Assembly (NCBI RefSeq): GCF_025998815.1
Contig: NZ_AP026678.1
Coordinates: forward strand, 682,001 to 746,000
DNA length: 64,000 bases
DNA from: Ignavibacterium sp.
GTDB taxonomy: Bacteria > Bacteroidota > Ignavibacteria > Ignavibacteriales > Ignavibacteriaceae
Direction: 5' to 3'
The translations under genes and the position numbers were made by a program. This document shows, piece by piece, positions 45,274 through 54,730 of this stretch. The notes under the pieces are model-generated. The model ran no database searches. It was not told the origin of the DNA and was given only the letters and a program-made list of their open reading frames with translations. Position 1 is the first letter of the stretch, and each line of letters starts with the position of its first letter.

Positions 45274-47367
45274 TTACTTTTCCTCTTCTCTTGATTTGTT
45301 ATACTCTTCAATTACTTTTTGTTCTATTTCTTTTGGAACTTCTTCATAATGAGAAAATTTTCTCTTAAATAATCCTCTTCCCTGTGTTAAACTTCTTAAC
45401 TGGGAAGAATATTTATAAAGTTCTGCTAACGGTACTAATGCTTTAATTACCTGAAATTGTCCATCTGAATCCATTCCAAGAATTTTTCCTCTTCGGCTTG
45501 AAATATCTCCCATTACATCACCCATATATTCTTCAGGAACCTTTACTTCTATTTCATAGATTGGTTCAAGCAAGCATGGTTTTGCTTCCATAAATCCTTT
45601 TCTGAAACACATTGAAGCAGCAATTTTGAAAGACATTTCATCTGAGTCAACAGTGTGATAAGTTCCATCAAAAAGTGTGACTTTAACATCTACGACTTTG
45701 TTACCTGATATCACACCTTTCGCCATAGTTTCCTGAATACCTTTTTCAACAGCGGGAATAAATCTTCCCGGCACTACACCACCAACTATCGCATCAACAA
45801 ATTCAAATCCTTTTCCTCTTGGTAGTGGTTCCATTTTGAAATGAACATGTCCATATTGACCTCTACCACCTGATTGCTTTTTGTGCTTGTATTCAACATC
45901 GTTAACTGTTGCTTTTATTGTTTCTCTGTAAGGGATTTTTGGTTCGACAAGATCAACATCTACTCCGTATCTTTCTTTCAATCTTTTTACCGCAAGTGCC
46001 AATTGAAGTTCACCTTGGCCAGATACAACTGTTTGAGCAATTTCCGGATCATATTTTACATTGAATGACGGATCTTCTTCGTGTAAAGTGTGAAGTCCTG
46101 CAGAAATTTTATCTTCGTCACCTTTTGCCTTTGGAATTACAGCACCGTGTATAACGGGTTCAGGAAAGACAATTGGTTTTATTATCACCGGAAAATTCTT
46201 TGAAGATAATGTATTGTTAGTATGAGTATCTTTTAGTTTAACTACAGCACCTATATCACCTGCTAATAACTGAGGAACTTCTTTTCTGTTTCTACCATTA
46301 AGAATTGAAAGCTGGCTTAATCTCTCAACTTTATTGTTTGATTGATTTATTAAATCCATCCCAGGTCTTACAGTTCCAGAATAAACTTTAAATAGAGATA
46401 ACTCACCAACATGTTGTTCTGACAGAGTTTTAAATACAAATAAAACAGGTTCTCCGCTTGGATCTGGCTTAACCAGAACTTTATCTTTTTTATCTGCTAA
46501 TGTTGCTTCTTCTCCACCACGATCTAAAGGAGTTGGAAAATATTTGGCAACAAAATCCAGGAAGTTATTTATTCCAACAGCACCGGTTGCAGATACTGCA
46601 AATACCGGTGTTAAGCTTCTTCCAATTATTGCAGCTTTAATTCCTTTTGTAATTTCATCTTCACTTAATGAACCTTCTTCGAAATATTTATTCATCAGTT
46701 CTTCACTTGTTTCAGCAATTTTCTCGATAAGATAAGTTCTTAATTCTTCGGCTTTGTCTTTTAATTCTGCTGGAATATCTTTCTCAGTAACTTTTCTGCT
46801 TCCAACTTCACCGTATTCATAAGCTTTCATTTTAAGAACATCAACAACAGTGTTGAAACCAACACCTTCTTTAACAGGAAAAGTTATTGCTGCAGCACCA
46901 CTTGTTAATCTCTTCTTTGCTTTTTCTAATGTCTCAAAAAATGTTGAATGCTCATTATCAACTTTATTTATAACTATTGCAGAAGGAAGTGCAAACTCAT
47001 TTATATAACCACCAGTAAGCTCAGTTCCAACTTCAATTCCTTCAGCTGACTTAAGTAACATAACTGCGGTGTCTGAAACTCTCATTGCCGATTTTACATC
47101 ACCGATAAAGTCACTGTAACCAGGTGTGTCAAGAATATTAATTTTGCTTCCTTCCCACTCGATATGCATCAGAGAAGTTGATATAGAAATTTGTTTTTCA
47201 ATTTCATTTGGTGAATAATCTGAAACAGTATTTCCTTCTGTCACAGAACCGATTCTGTTTATTTCATGAGCAGTATATAAAATTATTTCGGACAGTGATG
47301 TTTTTCCGGTTCCACCGTGTCCTATAAATGCAATATTACGGATTGTATCTGGGCCATGTTCTTTCAC
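45274..47367 (-). CDS. Elongation factor G-like GTPase (EF-G paralogue)
   Basis: 697 residues with all EF-G domains. The P-loop reads GHGGTGKTSL rather than the AHIDAGKTT of canonical EF-G. The switch II region is DTPGYSDF, and the guanine motif is INKVDNE. Domain IV has GRGQYGHVHFKMEPLPRGKG and ends in SYEEVPKEIEQ-like sequence (HYEEVPKEIEQKV). The variant P-loop places it in the EF-G-2 type clade found alongside a canonical EF-G elsewhere in genomes. It is an isolated gene; no ribosomal-protein genes are near. Confidence 0.9.
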   Translation of the reverse strand: MKEHGPDTIRNIAFIGHGGTGKTSLSEIILYTAHEINRIGSVTEGNTVSDYSPNEIEKQISISTSLMHIEWEGSKINILDTPGYSDFIGDVKSAMRVSDTAVMLLKSAEGIEVGTELTGGYINEFALPSAIVINKVDNEHSTFFETLEKAKKRLTSGAAAITFPVKEGVGFNTVVDVLKMKAYEYGEVGSRKVTEKDIPAELKDKAEELRTYLIEKIAETSEELMNKYFEEGSLSEDEITKGIKAAIIGRSLTPVFAVSATGAVGINNFLDFVAKYFPTPLDRGGEEATLADKKDKVLVKPDPSGEPVLFVFKTLSEQHVGELSLFKVYSGTVRPGMDLINQSNNKVERLSQLSILNGRNRKEVPQLLAGDIGAVVKLKDTHTNNTLSSKNFPVIIKPIVFPEPVIHGAVIPKAKGDEDKISAGLHTLHEEDPSFNVKYDPEIAQTVVSGQGELQLALAVKRLKERYGVDVDLVEPKIPYRETIKATVNDVEYKHKKQSGGRGQYGHVHFKMEPLPRGKGFEFVDAIVGGVVPGRFIPAVEKGIQETMAKGVISGNKVVDVKVTLFDGTYHTVDSDEMSFKIAASMCFRKGFMEAKPCLLEPIYEIEVKVPEEYMGDVMGDISSRRGKILGMDSDGQFQVIKALVPLAELYKYSSQLRSLTQGRGLFKRKFSHYEEVPKEIEQKVIEEYNKSREEEK

Positions 47368-47415
47368 GGAAGTTCCTCCTAATCAGTTAAATAGGTGAGA
47401 AATGATTGATTGTAA

Positions 47416-47802
47416 TTATCTTTCTTTGAATTTCCTCCAAAATGTCTCAATACCCTTTCCAATAGCAGATAAGTTTTGAATCAATGGTGTAACAGCGTAA
47501 TCAATTCCATCACGAACTTTTTCCTCGAGTTCAAGAACTTTATCAACACGATATCTAACATCATCAAGAATGGATTTAGAGACTTGTAATTGTTTTTTAG
47601 CAGTTTCAGAAACCTCGTTCAGGTTTTTAGTTAATTCAAGTGTTGAACTGATTAAAGGTTTTAAAGTTGAATTGAGATCTTTAATTTCTTTTTCAAGTTC
47701 AAGCATTGAACCAACAATTTTTTTGAAATAAATTATCAGCGCTATGCAAAGCATAGCAGCTGATAAAAGTAAAAGCGCAGTAAGGATCTGAATAATATCC
47801 AT
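47416..47802 (-). CDS. DUF948-like membrane protein
   Basis: 128 residues. An N-terminal membrane helix (IIQILTALLLLSAAMLCIALIIYF) is followed by a long amphipathic coiled-coil region (LEKEIKDLNSTLKPLISSTLELTKNLNEV). This is the DUF948 pattern. It follows the YtxH gene by 10 bp and the two are probably a general-stress pair, as in Firmicutes and Bacteroidota. Confidence 0.8.
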   Translation of the reverse strand: MDIIQILTALLLLSAAMLCIALIIYFKKIVGSMLELEKEIKDLNSTLKPLISSTLELTKNLNEVSETAKKQLQVSKSILDDVRYRVDKVLELEEKVRDGIDYAVTPLIQNLSAIGKGIETFWRKFKER

Positions 47803-47812
47803 TTAAATCAAC

Positions 47813-48232
47813 TTATGATTTCTTAGCTTCTTTGTAAGCATCTATTCCTGCTTTAACAGAACTCTTAAGTCTCTCAGCTTCTTCTTCAAGTTTTTCTTTA
47901 CCTGAGTGTACAACCTCAGAAGTTTTTTCTTTTGCTTCAAGAATTATCTTCTCAGCATCTTTTATAATTTCCTGAGATTTCTGTTTAGCATCAGTAATAA
48001 TCTTTTCTGATCTTTTCTTGCCTTCATTTATAAGCTCTCGGGCTTTTTCTCTTGCTTCGGAAAGATATCTTTCAGCATCATCAAGATATTCTTCTCCCTT
48101 TTGTCTTAAATCAGCACGTAATTCTTTTCCACTTTTAGGTGCGAATAAAAGTGCAATTGCAGCACCAACAGCACCTCCGGCAAGAAAGCCGATAAGAAAA
48201 CCTTTACCTAAATTATTATTATCCTGTGCCAT
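47813..48232 (-). CDS. YtxH domain protein
   Basis: From the ATG at 48232, chosen because AAAGGAG stands just before it (the longer frame begins at 48259), it has 139 residues. A glycine-rich membrane helix (LGKGFLIGFLAGGAVGAAIALLFAPKSG) is typical of YtxH. A long, highly charged helix with repeated EAREKARELINEGKK-type segments follows. It is probably a stress or envelope protein. It is co-transcribed with the DUF948 gene. Confidence 0.85.
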   Translation of the reverse strand: MAQDNNNLGKGFLIGFLAGGAVGAAIALLFAPKSGKELRADLRQKGEEYLDDAERYLSEAREKARELINEGKKRSEKIITDAKQKSQEIIKDAEKIILEAKEKTSEVVHSGKEKLEEEAERLKSSVKAGIDAYKEAKKS

Positions 48233-48346
48233 ATCAACTCCTTTGTTTTTTACATTCAAAAAATATTGCTGATGCCTCTTAAAATCAAGGTAAATGACTT
48301 AATTATTGCTTTTAATTAATGTCAAAGTAACTACCTCAATAGAGTG

Positions 48347-49300
48347 TTACTCATTATTGAAATTTATTTTACCGAATTTCCTCTGGAAGAAAATAACTGC
48401 AACAACTCCAACCAGAACAGCAAACCATAATGTTGCGACTCTTGTTATGAATGTTGTAGCAGCAGCATCATTTGCTGTTAAACCTTTCGAGGTTAACATC
48501 AATAAAAACGAACCTTCTGTTACTCCAAGTCCGCCTGGTAGCATCGACACAGCTCCTACGATGGTTGAAAAACTATAGCTGAAAAATGACCAGCTTACAT
48601 CAATAGCAGCATTAAAATTATTAATCACTAAATAATATCCAAAGCATTCAAATCCCCACGAAACAACACTAATCATGACCGCAATTATAAGTGGTTTAAT
48701 TTTTAATAAAGTATAAGTTGAATGATATAATCTTTCGATTGACTCAATTCTTTTTTCAACAAGTTTTATTTTGGATAAAACCGACATTATAGAATCAAAA
48801 AGTTTTCTGTTAGTGAGAATTAAAATTCCGATAAAAATTATAATTGTTATTATCAGTGCTGCATCTCTGCCATAATCATAAATGTAAGCTCCGATTAGAG
48901 CAAGAATTGTAAGAGAAAGAAAATCAGTTGCACGCTCAGCAAAAATAATTGGAGCAGTTACTGAGACAGGAGTTTTATTAACCGTTTTAACCAGATATGC
49001 TTTTAACAATTCTCCTATTTTACCGGGAGTAACACTCATCAATAAACCTGACATAAAAATCAATAACGAATCTTTTTTATCAAGTTTGATTTTCAGTTCT
49101 GACAGATAATAATTCCATTTAAAGTATCGAGCGAAATAATTTCCCAGAGAAAGTAAGAGCAGAATTGGAATAAGTAACAAATTAAATTTAGCAAAAGAAA
49201 GTAATAACAAATCAAAATCAATATAGATAGTTATTGCAAGGTAAAGAATCCCTGCAAAGGCAATCGAGATAAGAGTTCTCTGTTTTAGTTTTTCAAGCAA
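48347..49300 (-). CDS. Lysylphosphatidylglycerol synthase TM-region / UPF0104 family membrane protein
   Basis: 317 residues with about eight hydrophobic segments. The conserved patterns of this flippase-like family are visible: NYFARYFKWNYYLSEL, SGLLMSVTPGKIGELLKAYLV, and MLPGGLGVTEGSFLLML. No aminoacyl-transferase domain is attached, so it is not a complete MprF. The substrate is unknown; related proteins are thought to move lipids. Its start abuts the maf stop. Confidence 0.85.
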   Translation of the reverse strand: MLEKLKQRTLISIAFAGILYLAITIYIDFDLLLLSFAKFNLLLIPILLLLSLGNYFARYFKWNYYLSELKIKLDKKDSLLIFMSGLLMSVTPGKIGELLKAYLVKTVNKTPVSVTAPIIFAERATDFLSLTILALIGAYIYDYGRDAALIITIIIFIGILILTNRKLFDSIMSVLSKIKLVEKRIESIERLYHSTYTLLKIKPLIIAVMISVVSWGFECFGYYLVINNFNAAIDVSWSFFSYSFSTIVGAVSMLPGGLGVTEGSFLLMLTSKGLTANDAAATTFITRVATLWFAVLVGVVAVIFFQRKFGKINFNNE

Positions 49301-49879
49301 TTATAAAATCCTTAAAAGTGCATGATAAAATTTTGATAATGGTAAACCAACGACATTATAATAACATCCGTTTATATGATCAACGAATACTGCCCCAAAG
49401 TCATCCTGGATGCCATAAGCTCCTGCTTTATCCATCGGACTACCTGTTTTAATATAATCTTTTATTTCCTGATTAGTTAGCTTTCTGAAAGTTACATCTG
49501 TTTTAACAAACTCAGTTATAGTTTTTCCGGTTGATGTATTATGAATACAATAAGCAGAAAAAACCTGGTGAGTTCTTCCACTGAGTTTAAGTAACATCCT
49601 GAAAGCATCTTTTTCATCTCTAGGTTTTCCAAGAACTTTGTTGTCAAGAAAAACTATTGTATCAGCAGTAATTATGATTCCATTTTTAATTTTCTTCCTG
49701 GCAAGCTGCATTTTCTCTTTAGCAATTCTCATCACCGAATGCTGTGGTAATTCATTTGGTTTTACTAATTCATCTGAATCAACAGATAAAGATTTGAACT
49801 TAAGATTTAGCTGCTTAAGAAGCTTTCTTCTTCTTGGAGATTTTGAAGCGAGATATATCGGTAAGGCAGTTTTAATCAT
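49301..49879 (-). CDS. maf: Maf-family nucleotide pyrophosphatase
   Basis: 192 residues. Maf signatures: LASKSPRRRKLLKQL at the N-terminus, IITADTIVFLDNKVLGKP, and MDKAGAYGIQDDFGAVFVDHINGCYYNVVGLPL. Enzymes of this family hydrolyse non-canonical or methylated nucleoside triphosphates and are linked to septum control in some bacteria. The start overlaps the end of the SpoIID-like gene by 8 nt. Confidence 0.93.
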   Translation of the reverse strand: MIKTALPIYLASKSPRRRKLLKQLNLKFKSLSVDSDELVKPNELPQHSVMRIAKEKMQLARKKIKNGIIITADTIVFLDNKVLGKPRDEKDAFRMLLKLSGRTHQVFSAYCIHNTSTGKTITEFVKTDVTFRKLTNQEIKDYIKTGSPMDKAGAYGIQDDFGAVFVDHINGCYYNVVGLPLSKFYHALLRIL

Positions 49880-51125
49880 TCAACTTTTTTATTTCTGTTC
49901 CGGGAAAATAATGAGAAAGAATTTCTTGATAAGATTTGCCTGCTCTTGACTGAGCAATCGCTCCCCATTGACAGAGTCCTACTCCGTGTCCGTAACCTTT
50001 GCCAATTATCTCAATATTTCCTTCGGGATTGATTTCAATTACAAAATTATTATTCTTCAAAATGCCATTACCAGATTGATTTTTGATAATACTTCTGATT
50101 TGGTTTCCAAAAATACTAATTGAACTTATTCCATCATCATTTTTAAGAAGTATTTCTAACTCATTAATTCTACCTGATGGAAATCTTGATTTGATTTTAA
50201 ATTTTTCGATAGAGTAGTTTTCACTCTTCAGCAGCTTTGCATCAAATAATCTTTTAATAAATGTTTTTTCCGGAATAACTTCTTTCCAATTAAAGTTTGG
50301 TGAAATGGAACAGTAAGGTGTATCTCCATCTTTAATAGATTTCAAATATTCTATTTCTTCTTTTGTAAAGACATTCGCAGAGCTTTCGGTATACCCGGCA
50401 CAAGTTGAATGATAAAAAATAATTGCAGGTTGATTATCAAAAGTTAATATTAAACCTCTGGTTTCATCGACGGCACTATTCGAAAGAGGATGTTCAGAAT
50501 CTGCTCCTCCATAAACCTGATCACTAACATCTGGAAGCAAGTCGTAATATGTTCTGCTGCTAAAAATTTTATTTAATGCATAAGTACGTGCTGCAATAGC
50601 GAACGCTTTAAGAGCTTCATAATTTTCAGTTCCCTTACCCACTGGCATTTCTTTAGTCATCACTCCTTTTATATAATCTTCCAGAGAAAGCTGATTGATT
50701 GTTTTTACAACTCCATCAACATTTATCAACTTTATTCGACCACGATATTTTTTATTATTTATTTCTATTACTGAATCATTTACTGATTCTAAATAAAATT
50801 CTTTTCTGTTAAAATTTTTTGAGCCGAGTTGAATTAGTAAATCCTCATAGATTGGTTCCACTATTATTTTATTACCCGCTTTAACTAATGCGAGTTTTTC
50901 ATTTTCAGAGATTATATAGGCATCATTATCAATTTGTAGTTCCCTGGCAGAGTTACCAAGCAAGACCCTAACTTCATTTTTATAATCTTTAATCAGAGAT
51001 TCTTTGTATTCAGTAAATCTTTTAGAAGGTGCACAAGAAGAATGAATCAAAATTAAAACTAGAACTAGAAGGAATATTATTGAGTGATTTTTAAGATTTG
51101 AGTTAAAAAGGATATCCAGAATCAA
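49872..51125 (-). CDS. SpoIID/LytB-domain lipoprotein (predicted lytic transglycosylase)
   Basis: 417 residues. A hydrophobic signal ends in LIHSSC, suggesting a lipoprotein. The SpoIID domain is complete: LEDYIKGVMTKEMPVGKG, with the catalytic Glu in KEMP, FYHSTCAGYTESSANVF, and the C-terminal IIGKGYGHGVGLCQWGAIAQ. It should cleave peptidoglycan glycan strands. It follows the small FnIII-like protein by 6 bp and overlaps maf. Confidence 0.88.
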   Translation of the reverse strand: MILDILFNSNLKNHSIIFLLVLVLILIHSSCAPSKRFTEYKESLIKDYKNEVRVLLGNSARELQIDNDAYIISENEKLALVKAGNKIIVEPIYEDLLIQLGSKNFNRKEFYLESVNDSVIEINNKKYRGRIKLINVDGVVKTINQLSLEDYIKGVMTKEMPVGKGTENYEALKAFAIAARTYALNKIFSSRTYYDLLPDVSDQVYGGADSEHPLSNSAVDETRGLILTFDNQPAIIFYHSTCAGYTESSANVFTKEEIEYLKSIKDGDTPYCSISPNFNWKEVIPEKTFIKRLFDAKLLKSENYSIEKFKIKSRFPSGRINELEILLKNDDGISSISIFGNQIRSIIKNQSGNGILKNNNFVIEINPEGNIEIIGKGYGHGVGLCQWGAIAQSRAGKSYQEILSHYFPGTEIKKLND

Positions 51126-51131
51126 GATTGC

Positions 51132-51551
51132 TTACCGAAACATAGCTTTAATGCTTCCCCAGGTGCGTTTAACACCGGAAATGCTGTGGGAAACTGAGAC
51201 TTCACTTGAATATGAAACTTGAGAGTTGTTATCAACTATTTTTAATCTGTATGTGAAAATGTAATCGTTGCCTTTGAAAATATTATTATCAATAAATGTA
51301 TAAAAAGAATTTGAACCTTTGGGATAAACGGTTCCTATTTCAATGAATCCATTGTTGGGAGTTTTTCTTTCTACAATAAATTTACTGAGAGATGCAGTCT
51401 CTTCACCGGTTTTCCATTCAACTATTATATTTTCACCATCACTTCTGGCAGTGATGCTTTGAATAAATGCTGATGCAAAAACCGAAGCAATAAGTAATAA
51501 AACGATAGATATTTTCAAAAGTGTATTTTTCACGACCAAAATATATTTCAA
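51132..51551 (-). CDS. Small secreted protein with a fibronectin-like domain
   Basis: 139 residues with a signal peptide (about 1-29, ending ASAF) and one Ig/FnIII-like fold: ITARSDGENIIVEWKTGEE, then FIVERKTPNNGFIEIG and YTFIDNNIFKGNDYIFTYRLKIVD. No catalytic residues were recognised. It is the first gene of the run with the SpoIID-like and maf genes, so it may be envelope-associated. Confidence 0.72.
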   Translation of the reverse strand: MKYILVVKNTLLKISIVLLLIASVFASAFIQSITARSDGENIIVEWKTGEETASLSKFIVERKTPNNGFIEIGTVYPKGSNSFYTFIDNNIFKGNDYIFTYRLKIVDNNSQVSYSSEVSVSHSISGVKRTWGSIKAMFR

Positions 51552-51607
51552 GCAGTTCTTATTGTCAATACTTTTTACAAATAAAGTTTTATGGAAAATT
51601 CCTGCAA

Positions 51608-52972
51608 TTATTGATTTTTTAATGGAATTTTTTCATACCAATCTTTTGATAAGTACTTAAAGAGAATTATTCCGGAATATATAATAATATAAATTGGCAT
51701 AGCTAACCATGCTCCTGTTAAACCGTAACCAAATGTTACTCCAAACAAATAAGACAACGGAACCAAAATAAATAAATTTGTAATTACTTCTGCTTTCATT
51801 ACGAATAACATTTTTCCGGCTGCTTGCAGAGCATTTGCCAGAACTACACCAATTGCATAAAAAATCTGTGCAAAGCCGGCAATTCTAAGAGCAGGTTTAG
51901 CTGCTTCAATAATTGAAGCATCGTTGGTTATGATTAGTAAAACATACTGAGGCATTAAAATGAATAGAATACCTAATGCAAGAGTATAGAATGTAGCAAC
52001 TTTTGCAGTTTCAATTCCATAAATTTTTGCAAGATTAAATTTACCCGCACCAAGATTATTACCAACCAATGTTTGTACAGCAATTCCAAATCCGAAACAA
52101 GGAAGGAATGAAATAAACAAAGTGCTGATTGTTGCTTGAGTGGCAGCCTGCTGCTTTGTTCCTATTATACCTGTAATTGCAACAAAGATTAAGAATCCAA
52201 TTAATATAAAAACATTCTGAAGTGAAACTGGAATTGAAATTTTCCAGATAGATTTTATGACATCAAAATCAATTTTAATTCTCCTGAAGTTTTGAAATCT
52301 GTTCCTGTATGAAGGCAATAACATTATCGCAGTGTAGAAAAAGAAATCAAATGATGAAGCTAATGTTGATCCAAGACCTGCTCCAGCTAATCCCATTTTC
52401 GGCATACCAAAATTTCCAAAAATGAAAATGTAATTGAAGATAATATTTAATAGGTTGGTGATTATACCGGAAATCATAAAAATTTTTGTTTTACTTATTC
52501 CAAAATAAAATCCCCGGTAAGAAACCGATATTAAGAAAAATGGTATTCCAAGAAATCTATAGAAGATGTACTCTGAAGCATAATAAGCAACCTGATCATC
52601 AGATGCAAATAAATCAGAAATGGGTTTTGCGAAGAAGGCACCGATTGCTGCGACAATTATTCCAATTGATAATGAAATCAATAGAGAATTATTTAATGTA
52701 TTACCACACTCAACATAATCTTTCTGGCCAAACCTTCTTGCAACAATTACATGTGTTCCTGTAGCGAGACTTGAAAAAAAACTTATTAGTGCCCAGGTTG
52801 CAAGTACTCCAATTCCCATTGCTGCCAATGCATAAGTAGCTTCATCAAGTCTTCCAACCATTGCTGTATCTACCAGTGAAACGACCATTTGAGTTGAAAG
52901 ACCTGCAATCGCTGGTAAAGCAATTCTGAGGATTTTTTTATAGAAATTGTTTACTGGTAAAAGAGTATTCAT
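51608..52972 (-). CDS. MATE-family efflux protein
   Basis: 454 residues with about twelve membrane helices. The family start is typical: KKILRIALPAIAGLSTQMVVSLVDTAMVGRL. Other landmarks are ATGTHVIVARRFGQKDY and the second-half repeat LPCFGFGIAVQTLVGNNLGAGK. It probably exports cationic compounds by Na+ or H+ antiport. No regulator is adjacent. The gene begins just downstream of the tRNA-Ala and its terminator. Confidence 0.92.
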   Translation of the reverse strand: MNTLLPVNNFYKKILRIALPAIAGLSTQMVVSLVDTAMVGRLDEATYALAAMGIGVLATWALISFFSSLATGTHVIVARRFGQKDYVECGNTLNNSLLISLSIGIIVAAIGAFFAKPISDLFASDDQVAYYASEYIFYRFLGIPFFLISVSYRGFYFGISKTKIFMISGIITNLLNIIFNYIFIFGNFGMPKMGLAGAGLGSTLASSFDFFFYTAIMLLPSYRNRFQNFRRIKIDFDVIKSIWKISIPVSLQNVFILIGFLIFVAITGIIGTKQQAATQATISTLFISFLPCFGFGIAVQTLVGNNLGAGKFNLAKIYGIETAKVATFYTLALGILFILMPQYVLLIITNDASIIEAAKPALRIAGFAQIFYAIGVVLANALQAAGKMLFVMKAEVITNLFILVPLSYLFGVTFGYGLTGAWLAMPIYIIIYSGIILFKYLSKDWYEKIPLKNQ

Positions 52973-52983
52973 TAAAAAAATTA

Positions 52984-53020
52984 TTTAAAAAAAATTGTCA
53001 GCCCTTTTTAAGAACTGACA
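52984..53020 (-). terminator. Probable terminator of tRNA-Ala
   Basis: On the minus strand TGTCAG and CTGACA form a 6-bp stem, followed by ATTTTTTTT. It lies about 26 bp after the 3' end of the tRNA and just before the MATE start codon. Confidence 0.55.
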
Positions 53021-53046
53021 CGAATTCTGAGTATAAATTTATTTAG

Positions 53047-53119
<73 letters not shown>

Positions 53120-53235
53120 AAGTCTTTAATTTTACAAAACAAATTTAATTCAATAATGAACTTTTTACAATTGTCCAGCACTCATAATTCTGACTTTTTT
53201 TCTATTTACCCTTTAAATAGTTTTGTTAAGAAATT

Positions 53236-53634
53236 ATGAAAAAATTCAGTGAAATAATTTTAGTTGCTATTATTACCATCAGTCTCTTTGGTTGTGACGA
53301 TACAATCACAAATCAGGATGTTGATAATATGATTATACCATCTTCCAATGTAAGTTTTTCACAACATGTCTATCCGGTTTTTCAAGTAAAATGTTTTAGC
53401 TGTCACGGAAATGGTATTTATGAAGCAGGACTTGATCTTACACTTCGCTCAAGGTTTGTTGATGGAAGAATCGTTGTTCCAGGCGATACTTTAACCAGCA
53501 TTTTAGTCTGGAGAATTGACAGACCACCCAGAGCAGGATTTAATCCTATGCCTCCTGAATTTATGCCTCAGCTTACATCAAACCAGATCAGAGGAATTAA
53601 AATCTGGATTGCTGAAGGAGCATTGGATAATTAA
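53236..53634 (+). CDS. Small monohaem cytochrome c-like lipoprotein
   Basis: 132 residues. The lipoprotein signal ends ITISLFGC. A single haem site, KCFSCHGNG, lies in a planctomycete-type cytochrome C domain (SFSQHVYPVFQVKCFSCHG, then DLTLRSRFVDGRIVVPGDTLTSILVWRI, and a C-terminal NPMPPEFMPQLTSNQIRGIKIWIAEGA). The MPP region would supply the distal Met ligand. It is a lone gene overlapping the stop of the convergent SDR gene by 4 bp. The redox partner is unknown. Confidence 0.85.
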   Translation: MKKFSEIILVAIITISLFGCDDTITNQDVDNMIIPSSNVSFSQHVYPVFQVKCFSCHGNGIYEAGLDLTLRSRFVDGRIVVPGDTLTSILVWRIDRPPRAGFNPMPPEFMPQLTSNQIRGIKIWIAEGALDN

Positions 53635-54623
53635 ATCCACTTCATTTTTTTATACCATTCAACAGTTCTTCTGATTCCCTCTTCTATTGAAACATTCTGG
53701 TGATAACCAAGTTCTTTTACTGCTTTTGATGTATCACAAATCCAATATTGCTGAGTGATATCTTTCGCTTTTTCAATGTTAAGTGTTGCAGGTTTTGAAC
53801 TGAACAAAGCTGCAAATTGTGCGATAGCAGCAATTGAATAGACCATAAAATGTGGTACTTTAATTACTATCGGTTTCTTACCTATGATTTCCGAAGTGAT
53901 ATTATTTATTTGAGGCCAGGTATAAAATTCTTCTGAGCTTATAAAATAAATTTTTCCTTTTGCGATTTCATTAGTTGCGGCAAGATAAAATCCGTTTACC
54001 AAATCAAGAACATGAATTAAACTTAATTTCTTTTCATTAAATCCAATTGTTGTTGTTAATCCTTTACTAAATGTTTTGAAGTAAATAAATATCTCCGTAT
54101 CTCGTTCACCGTAAACTGCTGGTGCCCGACAGATAGTAACAGGTAATTTATCTTTATAAGAAAGGACTAACTTTTCTTCCTCTAATTTACTTTTACCATA
54201 AGTTGTTATTGGTCTGCATTCGGTATCTTCATTCACCGGTTTTCCATCGTAAGAAGGACCTGTTACTGTTTGACTGCTAACCACCAGGAATCTTTTTAGA
54301 TTTGCACCACTTTCCAAAGCGGCTTCAATCAATGTTTTGGTAGTATCAACATTTCCTTTAAAGTATCCTTCTTTAGTTTTAGATTTAACAACACCTGCTA
54401 CATGAAAAACATAATCTGAATCCTTAATAAGATCTTTCAATGCATCTTTATTGTATAATCCACAATCGAATATTTTAACATCTTTCCCCTGCAACCATTT
54501 TAAATCAGAAGATTTCCTTGTAATACATCTTACTTCATAACCTTTATCAAGAAGTAAATCAACTAAATGACTTCCAACAAAACCGGTTCCACCGGTAACA
54601 ACTGCAATTTGTTTATCCTTCAT
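53631..54623 (-). CDS. NAD-dependent epimerase/dehydratase, likely ceramide reductase CerR-like
   Basis: 330 residues of the extended SDR superfamily. The nucleotide-binding motif VVTGGTGFVGSHLVDLL is at the N-terminus. The catalytic Ser/Thr region is VSSQTVTGPSYDG, and the Y-x3-K pair is in TTYGKSKLEEEKLV. Family membership alone would leave the substrate open. It is read divergently from serine palmitoyltransferase and the bCerS-like gene, and in Caulobacter the sphingolipid reductase CerR is an SDR of this kind. The assignment as 3-keto reductase of the ceramide pathway is therefore inference from context. Confidence 0.85.
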   Translation of the reverse strand: MKDKQIAVVTGGTGFVGSHLVDLLLDKGYEVRCITRKSSDLKWLQGKDVKIFDCGLYNKDALKDLIKDSDYVFHVAGVVKSKTKEGYFKGNVDTTKTLIEAALESGANLKRFLVVSSQTVTGPSYDGKPVNEDTECRPITTYGKSKLEEEKLVLSYKDKLPVTICRAPAVYGERDTEIFIYFKTFSKGLTTTIGFNEKKLSLIHVLDLVNGFYLAATNEIAKGKIYFISSEEFYTWPQINNITSEIIGKKPIVIKVPHFMVYSIAAIAQFAALFSSKPATLNIEKAKDITQQYWICDTSKAVKELGYHQNVSIEEGIRRTVEWYKKMKWI

Positions 54624-54716
54624 ATACCTCTGCTTTATTTGATTTTACAAACTTATATTTTAATTTTCGCCGACAAAATTACTAAAAAGAATACTTATCC
54701 TATTAATCGTTTAATA

Positions 54717-54730
54717 CAGGAGGAATATTG
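54717..54730 (+). promoter_or_regulatory. Strong ribosome binding site before a TTG start
   Basis: AGGAGGA lies 5 nt before TTG at 54728. The next in-frame ATG is 18 codons on, inside the conserved N-terminus, so TTG is the supported start of the serine palmitoyltransferase gene. Confidence 0.8.
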
